In this document: positions 51,845 to 60,060 of the stretch, piece by piece
How positions within the stretch are numbered: the first letter of the stretch is position 1
How the letters are laid out: every line of letters begins with the position of its first letter
Origin: Anaerobaca lacustris
Lineage (GTDB): Bacteria > Planctomycetota > Phycisphaerae > Sedimentisphaerales > Anaerobacaceae
DNA length: 64,000 nucleotides
Assembly (NCBI RefSeq): GCF_030012215.1
Contig: NZ_JASCXX010000008.1
Span: 62,001 to 126,000, forward strand
Direction: 5' to 3'
Position numbers and translations under genes: made by a program
The notes under the pieces: model-generated
What the model was told of the DNA's origin: nothing
Seen by the model: the letters and a program-made list of their open reading frames with translations, nothing else
Databases searched by the model: none

Positions 51845-52270
51845 AAGTCCTCACTTCTTCCCGGGGCCTGCAGAGCCAAGCCGTTCTGGAACCCGGCCAC
51901 CCAACATGCGCCTGCTGAACAGAGCTCGAAAGGAATACTCCCATAGCACTCCTATATACCCTAAGGTATCGGCTGCCGAGTCCGTACGCTTTATTCCGGT
52001 GCGCAAAAAAATTTCGGCTTGTCACAGGAGTATCCATCGTATTCATCGGCTATCGACCGGCCTCAAATACAGCAATTCTGCAAAAAATCCCTTCTTCAGG
52101 CACTATTGCATGTATTTTATGGGCTGTTGCCGGCGACCCCCACCCTCCGTATGCGATCAGCGGCGCCAAAGAGCAAAGCCGTTCCGAGTCTGCTTCCCGA
52201 AACGGCTCTCGTTACGACACCTGTCCGGCAACAACGCAATGCGTGGACAGGCCCAAATCTCCCTGCCGGG
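51845..52270. other. Intergenic region with terminator-like hairpin
   Basis: 426 bp between the glycogen operon and the histone-fold gene. It contains the hairpin annotated at 52177-52207, a near-palindrome TACCCTAAGGTA near 51957-51968 and AT-rich stretches (AAAAAAATTTC near 52004) that could hold the glycogen-operon promoter, which was not pinned down. No coding frame is convincing. Confidence 0.5.
52177..52207 (-). terminator. Candidate terminator of the histone-fold gene
   Basis: On the minus strand AGCCGTT (52201-52207) pairs with AACGGCT (52177-52183), followed by TTGCTCTTT. It lies about 64 nt past the stop at 52271. Confidence 0.5.
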
Positions 52271-52459
52271 CTAAAGGTCCTGCGCCTTGACGGTGCTGCG
52301 ACGGTTCGCCTTGGCGCGGGCAACGGCCGCATCGAGAAGATCGTAGACGCGATCGCTGATGGCCTCAAGGGCCTCCGACGAGGTCATCATCTTCTGATCC
52401 TTGATGTGGGCCTTCACTTTGCTTGCCACCACCAGAGGCTCCCTTGTCTTGTTTGCCAT
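52271..52459 (-). CDS. Histone-fold small protein (bacterial histone-like)
   Basis: Protein of 62 residues from the ATG at 52459, behind an AGGGAGG site; in-frame sequence further upstream is not part of the domain. The layout fits a single histone fold: short helix (LVVASKVKAHIKDQ), loop MMTSSE, long central helix (ALEAISDRVYDLLDAAVARAKAN), and a C-terminal RRSTVKAQDL. The last segment matches the archaeal-histone loop-2 signature (RxTVxAxD), and R54 and D61 are seven residues apart as in the histone Arg-Asp clamp. It resembles small bacterial histones such as Bdellovibrio Bd0055, as far as memory of that family allows. It probably binds DNA as a dimer. There is no tail or second fold. Confidence 0.82.
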   Translation of the reverse strand: MANKTREPLVVASKVKAHIKDQKMMTSSEALEAISDRVYDLLDAAVARAKANRRSTVKAQDL

Positions 52460-52798
52460 CGCAATCGTCCTCCCTGATAAGATGAGAAAACCCGGAAATC
52501 GACATTCCTCGGCACCGCGATCTTCAGCGCCGCACGGCATTGGATGATCTTATTGTCCATCGATTCGGGCATTGCAACAAAAAAAAGCGTCAACCCCCTA
52601 AATTTGCGCCCTTGTGAGGCCGATAGGCACCAATGAGCTTGGCGCCGGCGGGCGTGCCTCGTAGCCGCCACCTGCCGCGATCCAGGCACAGACGAACCAG
52701 GAGAGAGGGCCAGACGCCGCCGGCTCTGGGCCGCCAGGGCGCGCGATGCCGGACTCCTGGAGGATGAGAAATACGCTGTTCTGTTATGGAGCGCGAAG
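52460..52798. other. Divergent intergenic region
   Basis: 339 bp between the histone-fold gene and the acidic small-protein gene. It must hold both promoters. A run of T (A on the plus strand, near 52578-52586) and TTGCAA on the minus strand (52574-52579) are the only promoter-like signals seen; spacing to a -10 box is not clear. No repeat or gene recognised. Confidence 0.4.
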
Positions 52799-53119
52799 AT
52801 GGGAAAGCCGATGGACAAGAGCAACAACGGACACGCAAAGCTCAAGGACCTCGTGGTCGTCACACTGCTGAGCGACCTGGACCAGGCGAAGGAGTACCAG
52901 ACCCTGCTGAAGCTCAACGACATCCCTGCGACGATCAAGGAGCAATTCGATCCCGCCGGCGAGCACAAGGGGGTGGCGATCATGGTCCCCGAGGACTTCC
53001 TGGACGAAGCCCACGTCGTCATCGAGTCGCAGGACGCCTACGATGACTTCTACGACTACGCCCTGGAAGACGAAGACGAGGTGGACCTCGACACCGATTA
53101 CCTCGACGACGAGTTCTGA
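52799..53119 (+). CDS. Small DUF2007-like protein with acidic tail
   Basis: Protein of 106 residues. Residues about 18-75 resemble the DUF2007 ferredoxin-like signalling fold (LVVVTLLSDLDQAKEYQTLL, KLNDIPATIKEQF, VAIMVPEDFLDEAHVVIES). The last ~30 residues are strongly acidic (Asp/Glu/Tyr-rich, ending DYLDDEF). Start at ATG 52799 or 52811. Function unknown. It is transcribed divergently from the histone-fold gene and followed by another small gene 97 nt later. Confidence 0.75.
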   Translation: MGKPMDKSNNGHAKLKDLVVVTLLSDLDQAKEYQTLLKLNDIPATIKEQFDPAGEHKGVAIMVPEDFLDEAHVVIESQDAYDDFYDYALEDEDEVDLDTDYLDDEF

Positions 53120-53216
53120 TTCGTCTCGAGCCGCGTGGCTGGACTCAACCGTCGGTCGTTCCGTCGTGGGTGCAGCACACGCAGAGGCATCGTACAAGAA
53201 GGAAGGCCGACCCACC

Positions 53217-53666
53217 ATGGCAGAGGCAAGACATCCCGAAAAACCCTGTTGCGAAAAAGGACGGTGCGGCGCGACCGGCGACCGGCGGCAGAACGAGGCC
53301 GACCCGAGCCACCCCGAGTTCATAGAACGGCGCGGCGGACACGAGCGCCGCGAGAACGTGGTGGACCGCCGACTCGGACTGGATCGGCGACGCGGTCCGG
53401 GGCGGCGACGCAGCGAGGAACGCAAGGCGGCTGAAGAAGGCCAGATGTCGGATGAGCAGTTCGAGTTCGTGATGGCCATCGATGAGTACAAGCGAGCCAA
53501 CGCACGACCGTTTCCGACCTGGACGGAGGTCCTCGATCTCATCAAGGCCCTGGGCTACCGTCGGGTGGCGGACCCGCAACCCCTGGCCGAGTCGCACTCG
53601 GCATCAGCGGGCGACAAGCCCGCCAAGGGCGGCCGTCGAAGCCGCAAGCCACAACTGACGCGATAG
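53217..53666 (+). CDS. Planctomycete-type conserved small protein, Arg-rich
   Basis: Protein of 149 residues from the ATG at 53217 (AAGGAAGG upstream). The N-terminus has a Cys pair (KPCCEKGRC), then an Arg-rich stretch with repeated RR/RRR (about residues 36-68), then a compact domain EQFEFVMAIDEYKRANARPF and PTWTEVLDLIKALGYRRV, which is a pattern seen in planctomycete conserved hypothetical proteins. The C-terminus is basic and low complexity. Function unknown; the basic middle suggests nucleic-acid binding. Confidence 0.75.
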   Translation: MAEARHPEKPCCEKGRCGATGDRRQNEADPSHPEFIERRGGHERRENVVDRRLGLDRRRGPGRRRSEERKAAEEGQMSDEQFEFVMAIDEYKRANARPFPTWTEVLDLIKALGYRRVADPQPLAESHSASAGDKPAKGGRRSRKPQLTR

Positions 53667-53797
53667 AACGCATTGGACGTCGGCGGATGCCTCCGGCCCC
53701 GAGCCAGACCGGAGGCGTCCGTCCGAACGACCCCCTCCTCCACCACATCCGCAGCCCCCGCGATTGTTATTTTTCCGTAAATAGCGGCACATTTCTC

Positions 53798-53826
53798 TTG
53801 CCCCAACGTAATTTGTCCGATATACT
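53798..53826 (+). promoter_or_regulatory. Promoter for EF-G
   Basis: TTGCCC (53798-53803), 17-nt spacer, TATACT (53821-53826). Transcription should begin near 53833, exactly at the left arm of the inverted repeat below. The stretch 53667-53797 shows no other feature. Confidence 0.65.
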
Positions 53827-53830
53827 GAGG

Positions 53831-53911
53831 GATTCTTCGCTCCCTTTGGAGGGGAGGATTGGTGCCTGCCGGTCGATGCAACCCATGAACAGGTGGCAAG
53901 AGCGAAGAATC
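53831..53911 (+). ncRNA. Structured 5' leader of EF-G (12-bp inverted repeat)
   Basis: GATTCTTCGCTC (53831-53842) and GAGCGAAGAATC (53900-53911) are perfectly complementary over 12 bp around a 57-nt interior that contains further pairing options (CCTG/CAGG) and a purine-rich GGAGGGGAGGATTGG. The stem would form at the very 5' end of the transcript, 88 nt before the EF-G start codon. A cis-regulatory RNA is likely; ligand or mechanism unknown. Confidence 0.5.
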
Positions 53912-53999
53912 ACCAACGACAGGTCAAGAGCAACGCCCCCGTTGCCGACGAAGGCCGTCGAGCCATCGGGATGGACAAGAAAGTGGTTTCTGGAACGAT

Positions 54000-56099
54000 A
54001 TGGAAAAGATCAGCAGAATTCGGAATATCGGGATTTCGGCGCACATCGACTCGGGCAAGACCACGCTCAGCGAGCGGATCCTGTTCTATGCCGGGCGCAT
54101 CCACCGCATGCAGGAGGTCCACACCGGCCAAGGCGGCGGCGCGACGATGGACTTCATGGATCTCGAACGCGAGCGAGGCATCACCATCACCTCGGCGGCC
54201 ACCCAGGTCGCCTGGCAGGACAAGAGCATCAACCTGATCGACACGCCCGGCCACGTGGATTTCACGGTGGAGGTCGAGCGGTCGCTTCGCGTGCTGGACG
54301 GTGCGATCATGATCCTCTGCGCCGTCGGGGGCGTTCAGAGCCAGTCGATCACGGTCGATCAGCAGATGAAACGGTACCGCGTGCCGCGAATCGCCTTCGT
54401 CAACAAGATGGACCGCACCGGCGCCGACCCGGATCGCGTCCGGCAGGACCTGACCGGCAAGCTCGGGCTGAACGTCGTGCCGATCCAGTTGCACATGGGT
54501 AGCGGCGACGACTTCAAGGGCGTTATTGACCTGATCGCGATGGAGGCGATCACCTTCGCGGGCAAGGACGGAGAGAAAGTCGTCCGCGGCCCCATCCCGG
54601 AGGCCTATGTCCAGGCCGCCGACAAGGCCCGTCACGATATGCTCGAAGCCCTGAGCATGTACAACGACTGTCTCCTTGAAATGCTCCTGGAGAACCAGCC
54701 GGTCGGCGAGAGCCTGATCCGTCGCGTCATCCGCGAGGCCACGATCAACCGTGACATCGTGCCGATGATGATGGGCTCGGCCTTCAAGAACAAAGGCGTT
54801 CAGCCCTTGCTCGACGCGGTCTGCGACTACCTGCCCAGCCCGCTGGACCGCTCGTATTTCGCCCGCGACCACGACAACGAAGGCACGGAGACGCCGTTGC
54901 CAAGCGATCCGGACGCCCCGCTGGTGGCGATGGTGTTCAAGATCGCCGACGAATCGTTCGGCCAGTTGAGCTACGTCCGCGTCTATCAGGGCCGGCTCGC
55001 CAAGGGCCAGCAGTACCGCAACGCCCGCACCAGCCGCGTGCTGCGCGTCGGACGGATCGTGCGGATGCACGCCAACGACCGCGAGGACATCACCGACGCC
55101 GGTCCGGGCGACATCATCGCCCTGCTGGCCGTCGATTGCGCCAGCGGCGACACGATCTGCGGCGAAGGGGTCAACTACTCGCTGGAGAGCATCTTCGTGG
55201 CCGATCCGGTCATCAGTCTGTCGATTACGCCCGCCAGCTCGGCCGATCAGGAACGCATGGCCAAGGCGCTGAGCCGGTTCATGAAGGAGGACCCGACCTT
55301 CCGCGTTTCGACGGACCCGGAGACGGCCGAGACGGTCATCGCCGGGATGGGCGAGCTTCATCTGGACGTTTACATCGAGCGGATGCGGCGGGAGTTCAAG
55401 GCCCACGTGACCGTCGGCGCCCCGAACGTCAGCTATCGCGAGGCCCCCACCGTCGAGGCCGAGTTCAACTACCGCCACAAGAAGCAGACCGGCGGCTCGG
55501 GCCAGTTCGCCCACGTGGTCGGCCGGCTGATCCCGCTGGGCCCGGACGCCGATGCGACCTACGAGTTCGAGGACAACATCACCTCCGGACGCATCCCCGG
55601 CGAGTACATTCCCGCCGTGAACAAAGGCTTCCAGGCCGCCATGAAGAAGGGACCGCTAGCCGGATACGAGATCGTCGGATGCAAGATGTGCCTCGACGAC
55701 GGGTCGTTCCACGCCGTGGACTCCAGCGAAATGGCGTTCCGGATCGCCGGGCGGGATGCGTTCATCGAGGCCTTCCGAAAATCCAAGCCCTGCCTCCAGG
55801 AACCGATCATGACGGTCGAGGTCGAAACCCCGACCGAATTCCAGGGGCCCATCGTGGGCGATCTCAACAGCCGGCGCGGGATCATCATGGAAACCACCGC
55901 CCGGGACACGTATACCGTGATCCGCGCCGAAGTACCGCTGGCCAACATGTTTGGCTATGCCACCGTCGTTCGAGGCCTGAGCAGAGGCATGGCCACCTTC
56001 TCGATGGAGATGTGCCGCTACGCTCAGGTGCCAACCCGACTCGCCGAGGAAATCATCAACCAGCGTCGTGAGAAGAATCAGCAGACGGCCCGGAAATAA
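54000..56099 (+). CDS. fusA: Translation elongation factor G, spdEFG1/mtEFG1-like
   Basis: EF-G GTPase, 699 residues, which drives ribosomal translocation. G1 is AHIDSGKTTLSERILFYAGRI, G2 ERGITITSAAT, G3 DTPGHVDF and G4 NKMD. Domains II to V follow at normal lengths (for example GVNYSLESIFVADPVISLSI and the domain IV HKKQTGGSGQFA). The G1 sequence with Ser in AHIDSGKT and the GGGATMDFMDLERERGITI region resemble the spdEFG1/mitochondrial EF-G1 subfamily rather than canonical bacterial FusA (AHIDAGKTTTTERILFYTG). It stands alone, not beside rpsL-rpsG-tuf, which also fits that subfamily. Preceded by a promoter and a structured leader. Confidence 0.95.
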   Translation: MEKISRIRNIGISAHIDSGKTTLSERILFYAGRIHRMQEVHTGQGGGATMDFMDLERERGITITSAATQVAWQDKSINLIDTPGHVDFTVEVERSLRVLDGAIMILCAVGGVQSQSITVDQQMKRYRVPRIAFVNKMDRTGADPDRVRQDLTGKLGLNVVPIQLHMGSGDDFKGVIDLIAMEAITFAGKDGEKVVRGPIPEAYVQAADKARHDMLEALSMYNDCLLEMLLENQPVGESLIRRVIREATINRDIVPMMMGSAFKNKGVQPLLDAVCDYLPSPLDRSYFARDHDNEGTETPLPSDPDAPLVAMVFKIADESFGQLSYVRVYQGRLAKGQQYRNARTSRVLRVGRIVRMHANDREDITDAGPGDIIALLAVDCASGDTICGEGVNYSLESIFVADPVISLSITPASSADQERMAKALSRFMKEDPTFRVSTDPETAETVIAGMGELHLDVYIERMRREFKAHVTVGAPNVSYREAPTVEAEFNYRHKKQTGGSGQFAHVVGRLIPLGPDADATYEFEDNITSGRIPGEYIPAVNKGFQAAMKKGPLAGYEIVGCKMCLDDGSFHAVDSSEMAFRIAGRDAFIEAFRKSKPCLQEPIMTVEVETPTEFQGPIVGDLNSRRGIIMETTARDTYTVIRAEVPLANMFGYATVVRGLSRGMATFSMEMCRYAQVPTRLAEEIINQRREKNQQTARK

Positions 56100-56135
56100 G
56101 GACTGCCGGTCCGCCATGCTTTGTTCTGATTCTTA

Positions 56136-56285
56136 GTGGAGTCTCACGCCGGTGTTCCGCCGCGTCAGAATCTCACTCCACACCCGTAGTCCCGCTGAGG
56201 GCTGGTCTTTCCGTCCCTCGCCGACGGACGCTTTCTTTCATATGGTCGGGCGTTTGCGCGCCCGCCACACTATTAGGATTGTTTC
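56136..56285 (+). promoter_or_regulatory. Leader region of the first DEAD-box helicase gene
   Basis: The 186 bp between EF-G and the helicase contain two hairpin candidates: GTGGAGT (56136-56142) with ACTCCAC (56175-56181), and GGGCG (56248-56252) with CGCCC (56259-56263). The second ends 22 nt before the start codon, just upstream of the TTAGGA ribosome-binding site. DEAD-box helicase genes are often controlled through such leaders. Confidence 0.35.
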
Positions 56286-57560
56286 ATGCCATTCAAAACG
56301 TTCGGTCTTTCCGACCCGCTGGTGCAAGGGATTCTTGCGACCGGCTACACCGCACCTACCGAAATTCAATCTCAGGCGATCCCGATCGCCGTCGACGGCC
56401 GGGACATCATCGGCTGCGCGCAGACCGGGACCGGCAAGACGGCCGCGTTCGTCCTGCCGATCCTGAACCGGCTCGGCCATGAGAAGGCCGGCCGCAAGAA
56501 AGGAATCCGGTCGCTGATTCTGACACCCACGCGCGAGCTGGCCGTCCAGATCGAGCAATCGATCCTCGGCTACGGCCGGTTTCTCCATCTGCGAACGCTG
56601 GCCATCTACGGCGGCGTCAGCATCGAGAAGCAACTGAGCACCCTGCGTCACGGCATCGACATCGTCGTCGCCACGCCGGGACGACTGCTCGACCACATGC
56701 AGCGAGGCTCGATCAGCTTCAAGTCCATCGAGGTGCTCGTCCTGGACGAGGCCGATCGCATGCTGGACATGGGCTTCATCAAGGACGTGCGAAGGATCGT
56801 CGCCGCCCTGCCGACCGAGCGACAGACGATGCTGTTCTCGGCCACCATCAGCCCGGAGATCAAGAGCCTTTCGGCCGGCATGCAGAAGTCGCCGAAGATG
56901 ATTCAGATCGGTCGCCCGCAAAACCCCGTCGAGGCGATCACGCAACACGTCTATCCCGTCGAGAAGCCGCAGAAAATCGATCTTCTGCTGCACATGCTCA
57001 AGAACGATCCCATGTACAGCGTGCTGGTCTTCTCACGGACCAAGCACGGCGCCGACAAGATCAAACGCCGACTGGAACGGGCCGGGATCGTCTCGGTGGC
57101 GATCCACTCCGGACGCAGCCAGAACCAGCGGCAGCAGGCCCTCGACGGATTCAAGAGCGGCAAGTTCCAGGTCATGGTGGCCACGGACATCGCCGCTCGG
57201 GGCATCGACGTCTCCGGCATCTCGCATGTCATCAATTTCGACGTCCCGGCCTTCGCGGAGGACTACGTCCACCGAATCGGTCGCACCGGACGCGCCGCGG
57301 CCACGGGCGACGCGATCACATTCGTCTCGCAGGATGAGAGGAAGTATCTCCAGCAGATCGAGAAGTTCATCGGTCGAAAGTTCAGTCCCAAGGACTGTCC
57401 GGAGTTCACCTACGTCCGATCGGAAGCGACGCCGGCCGAGCCGAAGAGTGTCCCCTCGCCGCGCCGCACGGGCAAGGCGTCCGTTTCGACTCGCCCCTCG
57501 GCGCTCCGCAGCAAGACCGGTCCGGCCCGACGCCGACGACGCAGAAAGGCAAGGGTGTAG
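56286..57560 (+). CDS. DEAD-box RNA helicase, RhlE-like
   Basis: ATP-dependent RNA helicase of 424 residues. Motifs in order: Q motif (FGLSDPLVQGIL, PTEIQSQAIP), I AQTGTGKTAAF, Ia PTRELAVQ, Ib TPGR, II DEAD, III SAT, IV VLVFSRTKHGADK, V ATDIAARGIDV, VI HRIGRTGRA. The C-terminal ~55 residues are basic and low complexity, as in the RhlE group. It probably acts in ribosome assembly or RNA decay. TTAGGA site before the ATG. A second helicase gene follows 133 nt later. Confidence 0.95.
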   Translation: MPFKTFGLSDPLVQGILATGYTAPTEIQSQAIPIAVDGRDIIGCAQTGTGKTAAFVLPILNRLGHEKAGRKKGIRSLILTPTRELAVQIEQSILGYGRFLHLRTLAIYGGVSIEKQLSTLRHGIDIVVATPGRLLDHMQRGSISFKSIEVLVLDEADRMLDMGFIKDVRRIVAALPTERQTMLFSATISPEIKSLSAGMQKSPKMIQIGRPQNPVEAITQHVYPVEKPQKIDLLLHMLKNDPMYSVLVFSRTKHGADKIKRRLERAGIVSVAIHSGRSQNQRQQALDGFKSGKFQVMVATDIAARGIDVSGISHVINFDVPAFAEDYVHRIGRTGRAAATGDAITFVSQDERKYLQQIEKFIGRKFSPKDCPEFTYVRSEATPAEPKSVPSPRRTGKASVSTRPSALRSKTGPARRRRRRKARV

Positions 57561-57693
57561 TTTGTACCATAGAACGATTTGTGTCGATGTGGGACGAGAT
57601 TCGGACGCGGTCATCGCGCCGCAACCCCCGAAGAGTGTTCCATCGCGTGTTTTCCTCTCGCTTTTCGAGCGATTCTGTTGTTCAATGCTCGCC

Positions 57694-59088
57694 ATGACAA
57701 AACGAAGACGCCAAAGATCGGGGTCCGCCGACGCGCAGGAGCCCGCCGATTCGGCCGAAGGCTCACCCGAGCCCGCCGACCCGAATGCCGCCGAACAGGC
57801 GACGTCGCCCTCGCCGGACGTCGCACCCGCAAGGAAACGGTCGCGAAGACGACGCAAGAAGAAGACCGAATCGCCTTGGAGCATCGAGCAGTTTCAAGTG
57901 CCCGAGAAGCCGGGCCAGACGCGGTTTCACGACCTCGGGATTCCCGAGCCGATCATGCACGCCATCGCCGACCTGGGGTTCCAGTACTGCACGCCGATCC
58001 AGTCGAAGGTCCTGATCCACGCGCACGCCGGACAGAACATCTCCGGACGCGCCCAGACGGGGACGGGGAAAACGGCGGCATTCCTGATCACGATTTTCAG
58101 CAAGTTCCTCCACGACCCGATCCAGGGCGAACGGCCCGCCGGCTCGCCGCGCGCCCTCGTCCTGGCGCCAACGCGGGAACTGGCGATCCAGATCGTCAAG
58201 GACGCCGAAGACCTCGGCAAATACTGCAACTTCAACTGCCTGGCGGTCTATGGCGGGCTCGAGGTCAAGAAGCAGCAGCGCCGCCTCGACAACCGCCCCG
58301 TCGATCTGATCGTGGCGACGCCGGGCCGGCTGCTGGACTTCGTCAAGCGCGGCAGCATCCACCTCAAGGACGTCGAGGTGCTCGTCATCGACGAGGCCGA
58401 CCGGATGCTGGACATGGGCTTCATCCCGGAGGTCAAGCGGATCATCCGCGAGACCCCGCCGAAGAACCATCGCCGCACGATGCTCTTCAGCGCGACGCTG
58501 ACCGAGGACGTCCTGCGCCTGGCGTCCCAATGGATGCCCGATCCGGTCATCTGTGAGATCGAACCCGAGCACGTGGCGGTCGAGACGGTCGATCAGATCG
58601 TCTACATCACCACGACAAGGGACAAGTTCAAGCTGCTCTACAACATCCTCAAGAAACGGGGCGACGACCGGACGCTGATCTTCTGCAATCGGCGCGATCA
58701 CAGCCAGACTCTGGTGAACAAACTGAAGAAACACGGCGTCGCGTGCGAGCTGCTCAGCGGGGCCGTGCCCCAGAAGAAACGGCTGCGCATCCTGGAGGAC
58801 TTCCGCGGCGGCGAGATCCAGGTCGTGGTGGCCACCGACGTGGCCGGTCGCGGGCTGCACGTCAAGGACATCGGCCTGGTGGTCAACTACGAGTTCCCGT
58901 ACGAGGCGGAAGACTACGTGCACCGCATCGGGCGTACGGGTCGCGCCGGCGTGGCCGGGACCGCCATCTCGTTCGCCTGCGAGGACGAGTCGTTCATCAT
59001 TCCGGATATCGAGAAGTACCTCGGCAATCCTCTGCGATGCACCATGCCGGACGAGGAACTGCTCGCCAGAGTCCCCCCGGCCCGATAG
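57694..59088 (+). CDS. DEAD-box RNA helicase, RhlB-like, with basic N-terminal extension
   Basis: Second helicase, 464 residues from ATG 57694 (an in-frame ATG at 57685 is an alternative). The first ~65 residues are a disordered extension, acidic/Ala-Pro-rich and then strongly basic (KRSRRRRKKKTE). The core has FHDLGIPEPIMHAIADLGFQ, AQTGTGKTAAF, PTRELAIQ, TPGR, DEAD, SAT, TLIFCNRRDHSQTLV, ATDVAGRGLHV and HRIGRTGRA. It lacks a long C-terminal tail. Homologous to, but clearly diverged from, the preceding helicase; RhlB-type enzymes work in RNA degradation complexes. The gap 59089-59248 holds a small GTTTCG/CGAAAC hairpin (59211-59228). Confidence 0.95.
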   Translation: MTKRRRQRSGSADAQEPADSAEGSPEPADPNAAEQATSPSPDVAPARKRSRRRRKKKTESPWSIEQFQVPEKPGQTRFHDLGIPEPIMHAIADLGFQYCTPIQSKVLIHAHAGQNISGRAQTGTGKTAAFLITIFSKFLHDPIQGERPAGSPRALVLAPTRELAIQIVKDAEDLGKYCNFNCLAVYGGLEVKKQQRRLDNRPVDLIVATPGRLLDFVKRGSIHLKDVEVLVIDEADRMLDMGFIPEVKRIIRETPPKNHRRTMLFSATLTEDVLRLASQWMPDPVICEIEPEHVAVETVDQIVYITTTRDKFKLLYNILKKRGDDRTLIFCNRRDHSQTLVNKLKKHGVACELLSGAVPQKKRLRILEDFRGGEIQVVVATDVAGRGLHVKDIGLVVNYEFPYEAEDYVHRIGRTGRAGVAGTAISFACEDESFIIPDIEKYLGNPLRCTMPDEELLARVPPAR

Positions 59089-59248
59089 CGACATCGACGC
59101 CCGATAACCAGAAAATGTCGCCGCGTTGCCTCCCGAAGTGGCCCGATCGGTCGAAAATGGCCGATAAGGGAAGTGGGCCGCGCGGCGATGGCCGTCGGCG
59201 GTCTCCAAAGGTTTCGATGAAACGAAACAGATTTGGGGTACTTCTGCA

Positions 59249-60022
59249 ATGCCAAGATCAGGCGAATCGACGCATGTGGTTCAGCGGCTCCAGCGCCGAA
59301 CGAAGTCCTGTCCCTTCTGCGCCGAGGAGATCCGCTACGAGGCGATCAAGTGCCGCTTCTGCGGCGAGTTCCTTCACGGGGACCGCACCGCGACCCGGAC
59401 CAGGTACGGCCCGTCCGACTTCCACGCCGACCCGGAGGGGGAAGAATCAGACCGGAATTCCGTGGATGAGCCAGCCGACGACGACGTGCTCTGGTGCGGC
59501 CGGCCGAGCCTGTTCGCCCTGACGGGCGCTGCCGTCAAGACGGCCATCTTCGTCGCGCTATGCTGGGCGGTCGTCAAGGTCCGCGTGACCCAGGTCGCTG
59601 TGTACGTGGACGCTTACCTTCCGAAGCTGAACATCCCCTCCGAGCGGCTGACCCAGATCGAGGCGTGGATCGATCTCGGCGCGATGGCGCTGATCGCGGT
59701 GGCCCTGCTGGCCTTGCTCTGGAAGATGATCGTCCTGAAGAGCATCTACTACGAGGTCACGCCGGACCGCATCGAATGGTCGCGGGGCATCTTCGACCGC
59801 CACGTGGACAACATCGACATGTTTCGCGTGGTCGATCTGAAACTGCGACGGCCCCTGTGGGAGTGCCTGCTCGGCATTGGCACCGTCCGTCTCACTACGA
59901 CCGACGAGTCCGATCCCCACTTCGACTTCGTCAAGGTCCACGGCTGCCGCGACCTGTACGACATCGTCAAGAAGGCCGGACTCGAAGCCGACCGTGCCCA
60001 CAACGTCGTCCACGTCGAATAG
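59249..60022 (+). CDS. Membrane protein with zinc ribbon and bacterial PH domain
   Basis: Protein of 257 residues. A zinc ribbon lies at the N-terminus (SCPFCAEEIRYEAIKCRFCG, four Cys). After a linker, two membrane helices (FALTGAAVKTAIFVALCWAV and MALIAVALLALLWKMIVL) lead into a bPH2/YdbS-like PH domain (YYEVTPDRIEWSRGIFDRHV, NIDMFRVVDLKLRRPLWECL, GTVRLTTTD). Proteins of this type are membrane-bound with unknown ligands. Start at ATG 59249; the ribosome-binding site is poor, so the start is not certain. Confidence 0.85.
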   Translation: MPRSGESTHVVQRLQRRTKSCPFCAEEIRYEAIKCRFCGEFLHGDRTATRTRYGPSDFHADPEGEESDRNSVDEPADDDVLWCGRPSLFALTGAAVKTAIFVALCWAVVKVRVTQVAVYVDAYLPKLNIPSERLTQIEAWIDLGAMALIAVALLALLWKMIVLKSIYYEVTPDRIEWSRGIFDRHVDNIDMFRVVDLKLRRPLWECLLGIGTVRLTTTDESDPHFDFVKVHGCRDLYDIVKKAGLEADRAHNVVHVE

Positions 60023-60060
60023 GCCCACACGCCGGTCGAATGAGTTGTCGCCGACCTGAA

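Noticed and set aside
53893-54237. Small plus-strand frame overlapping the start of EF-G
   Set aside because: It starts at a GTG inside the structured leader and runs into EF-G in another frame; its residues are shadow-like.
59211-59228. GTTTCG/CGAAAC hairpin as terminator of the second helicase
   Set aside because: Six-bp stem without a T-run, and more than 120 nt after the stop; too weak to call.
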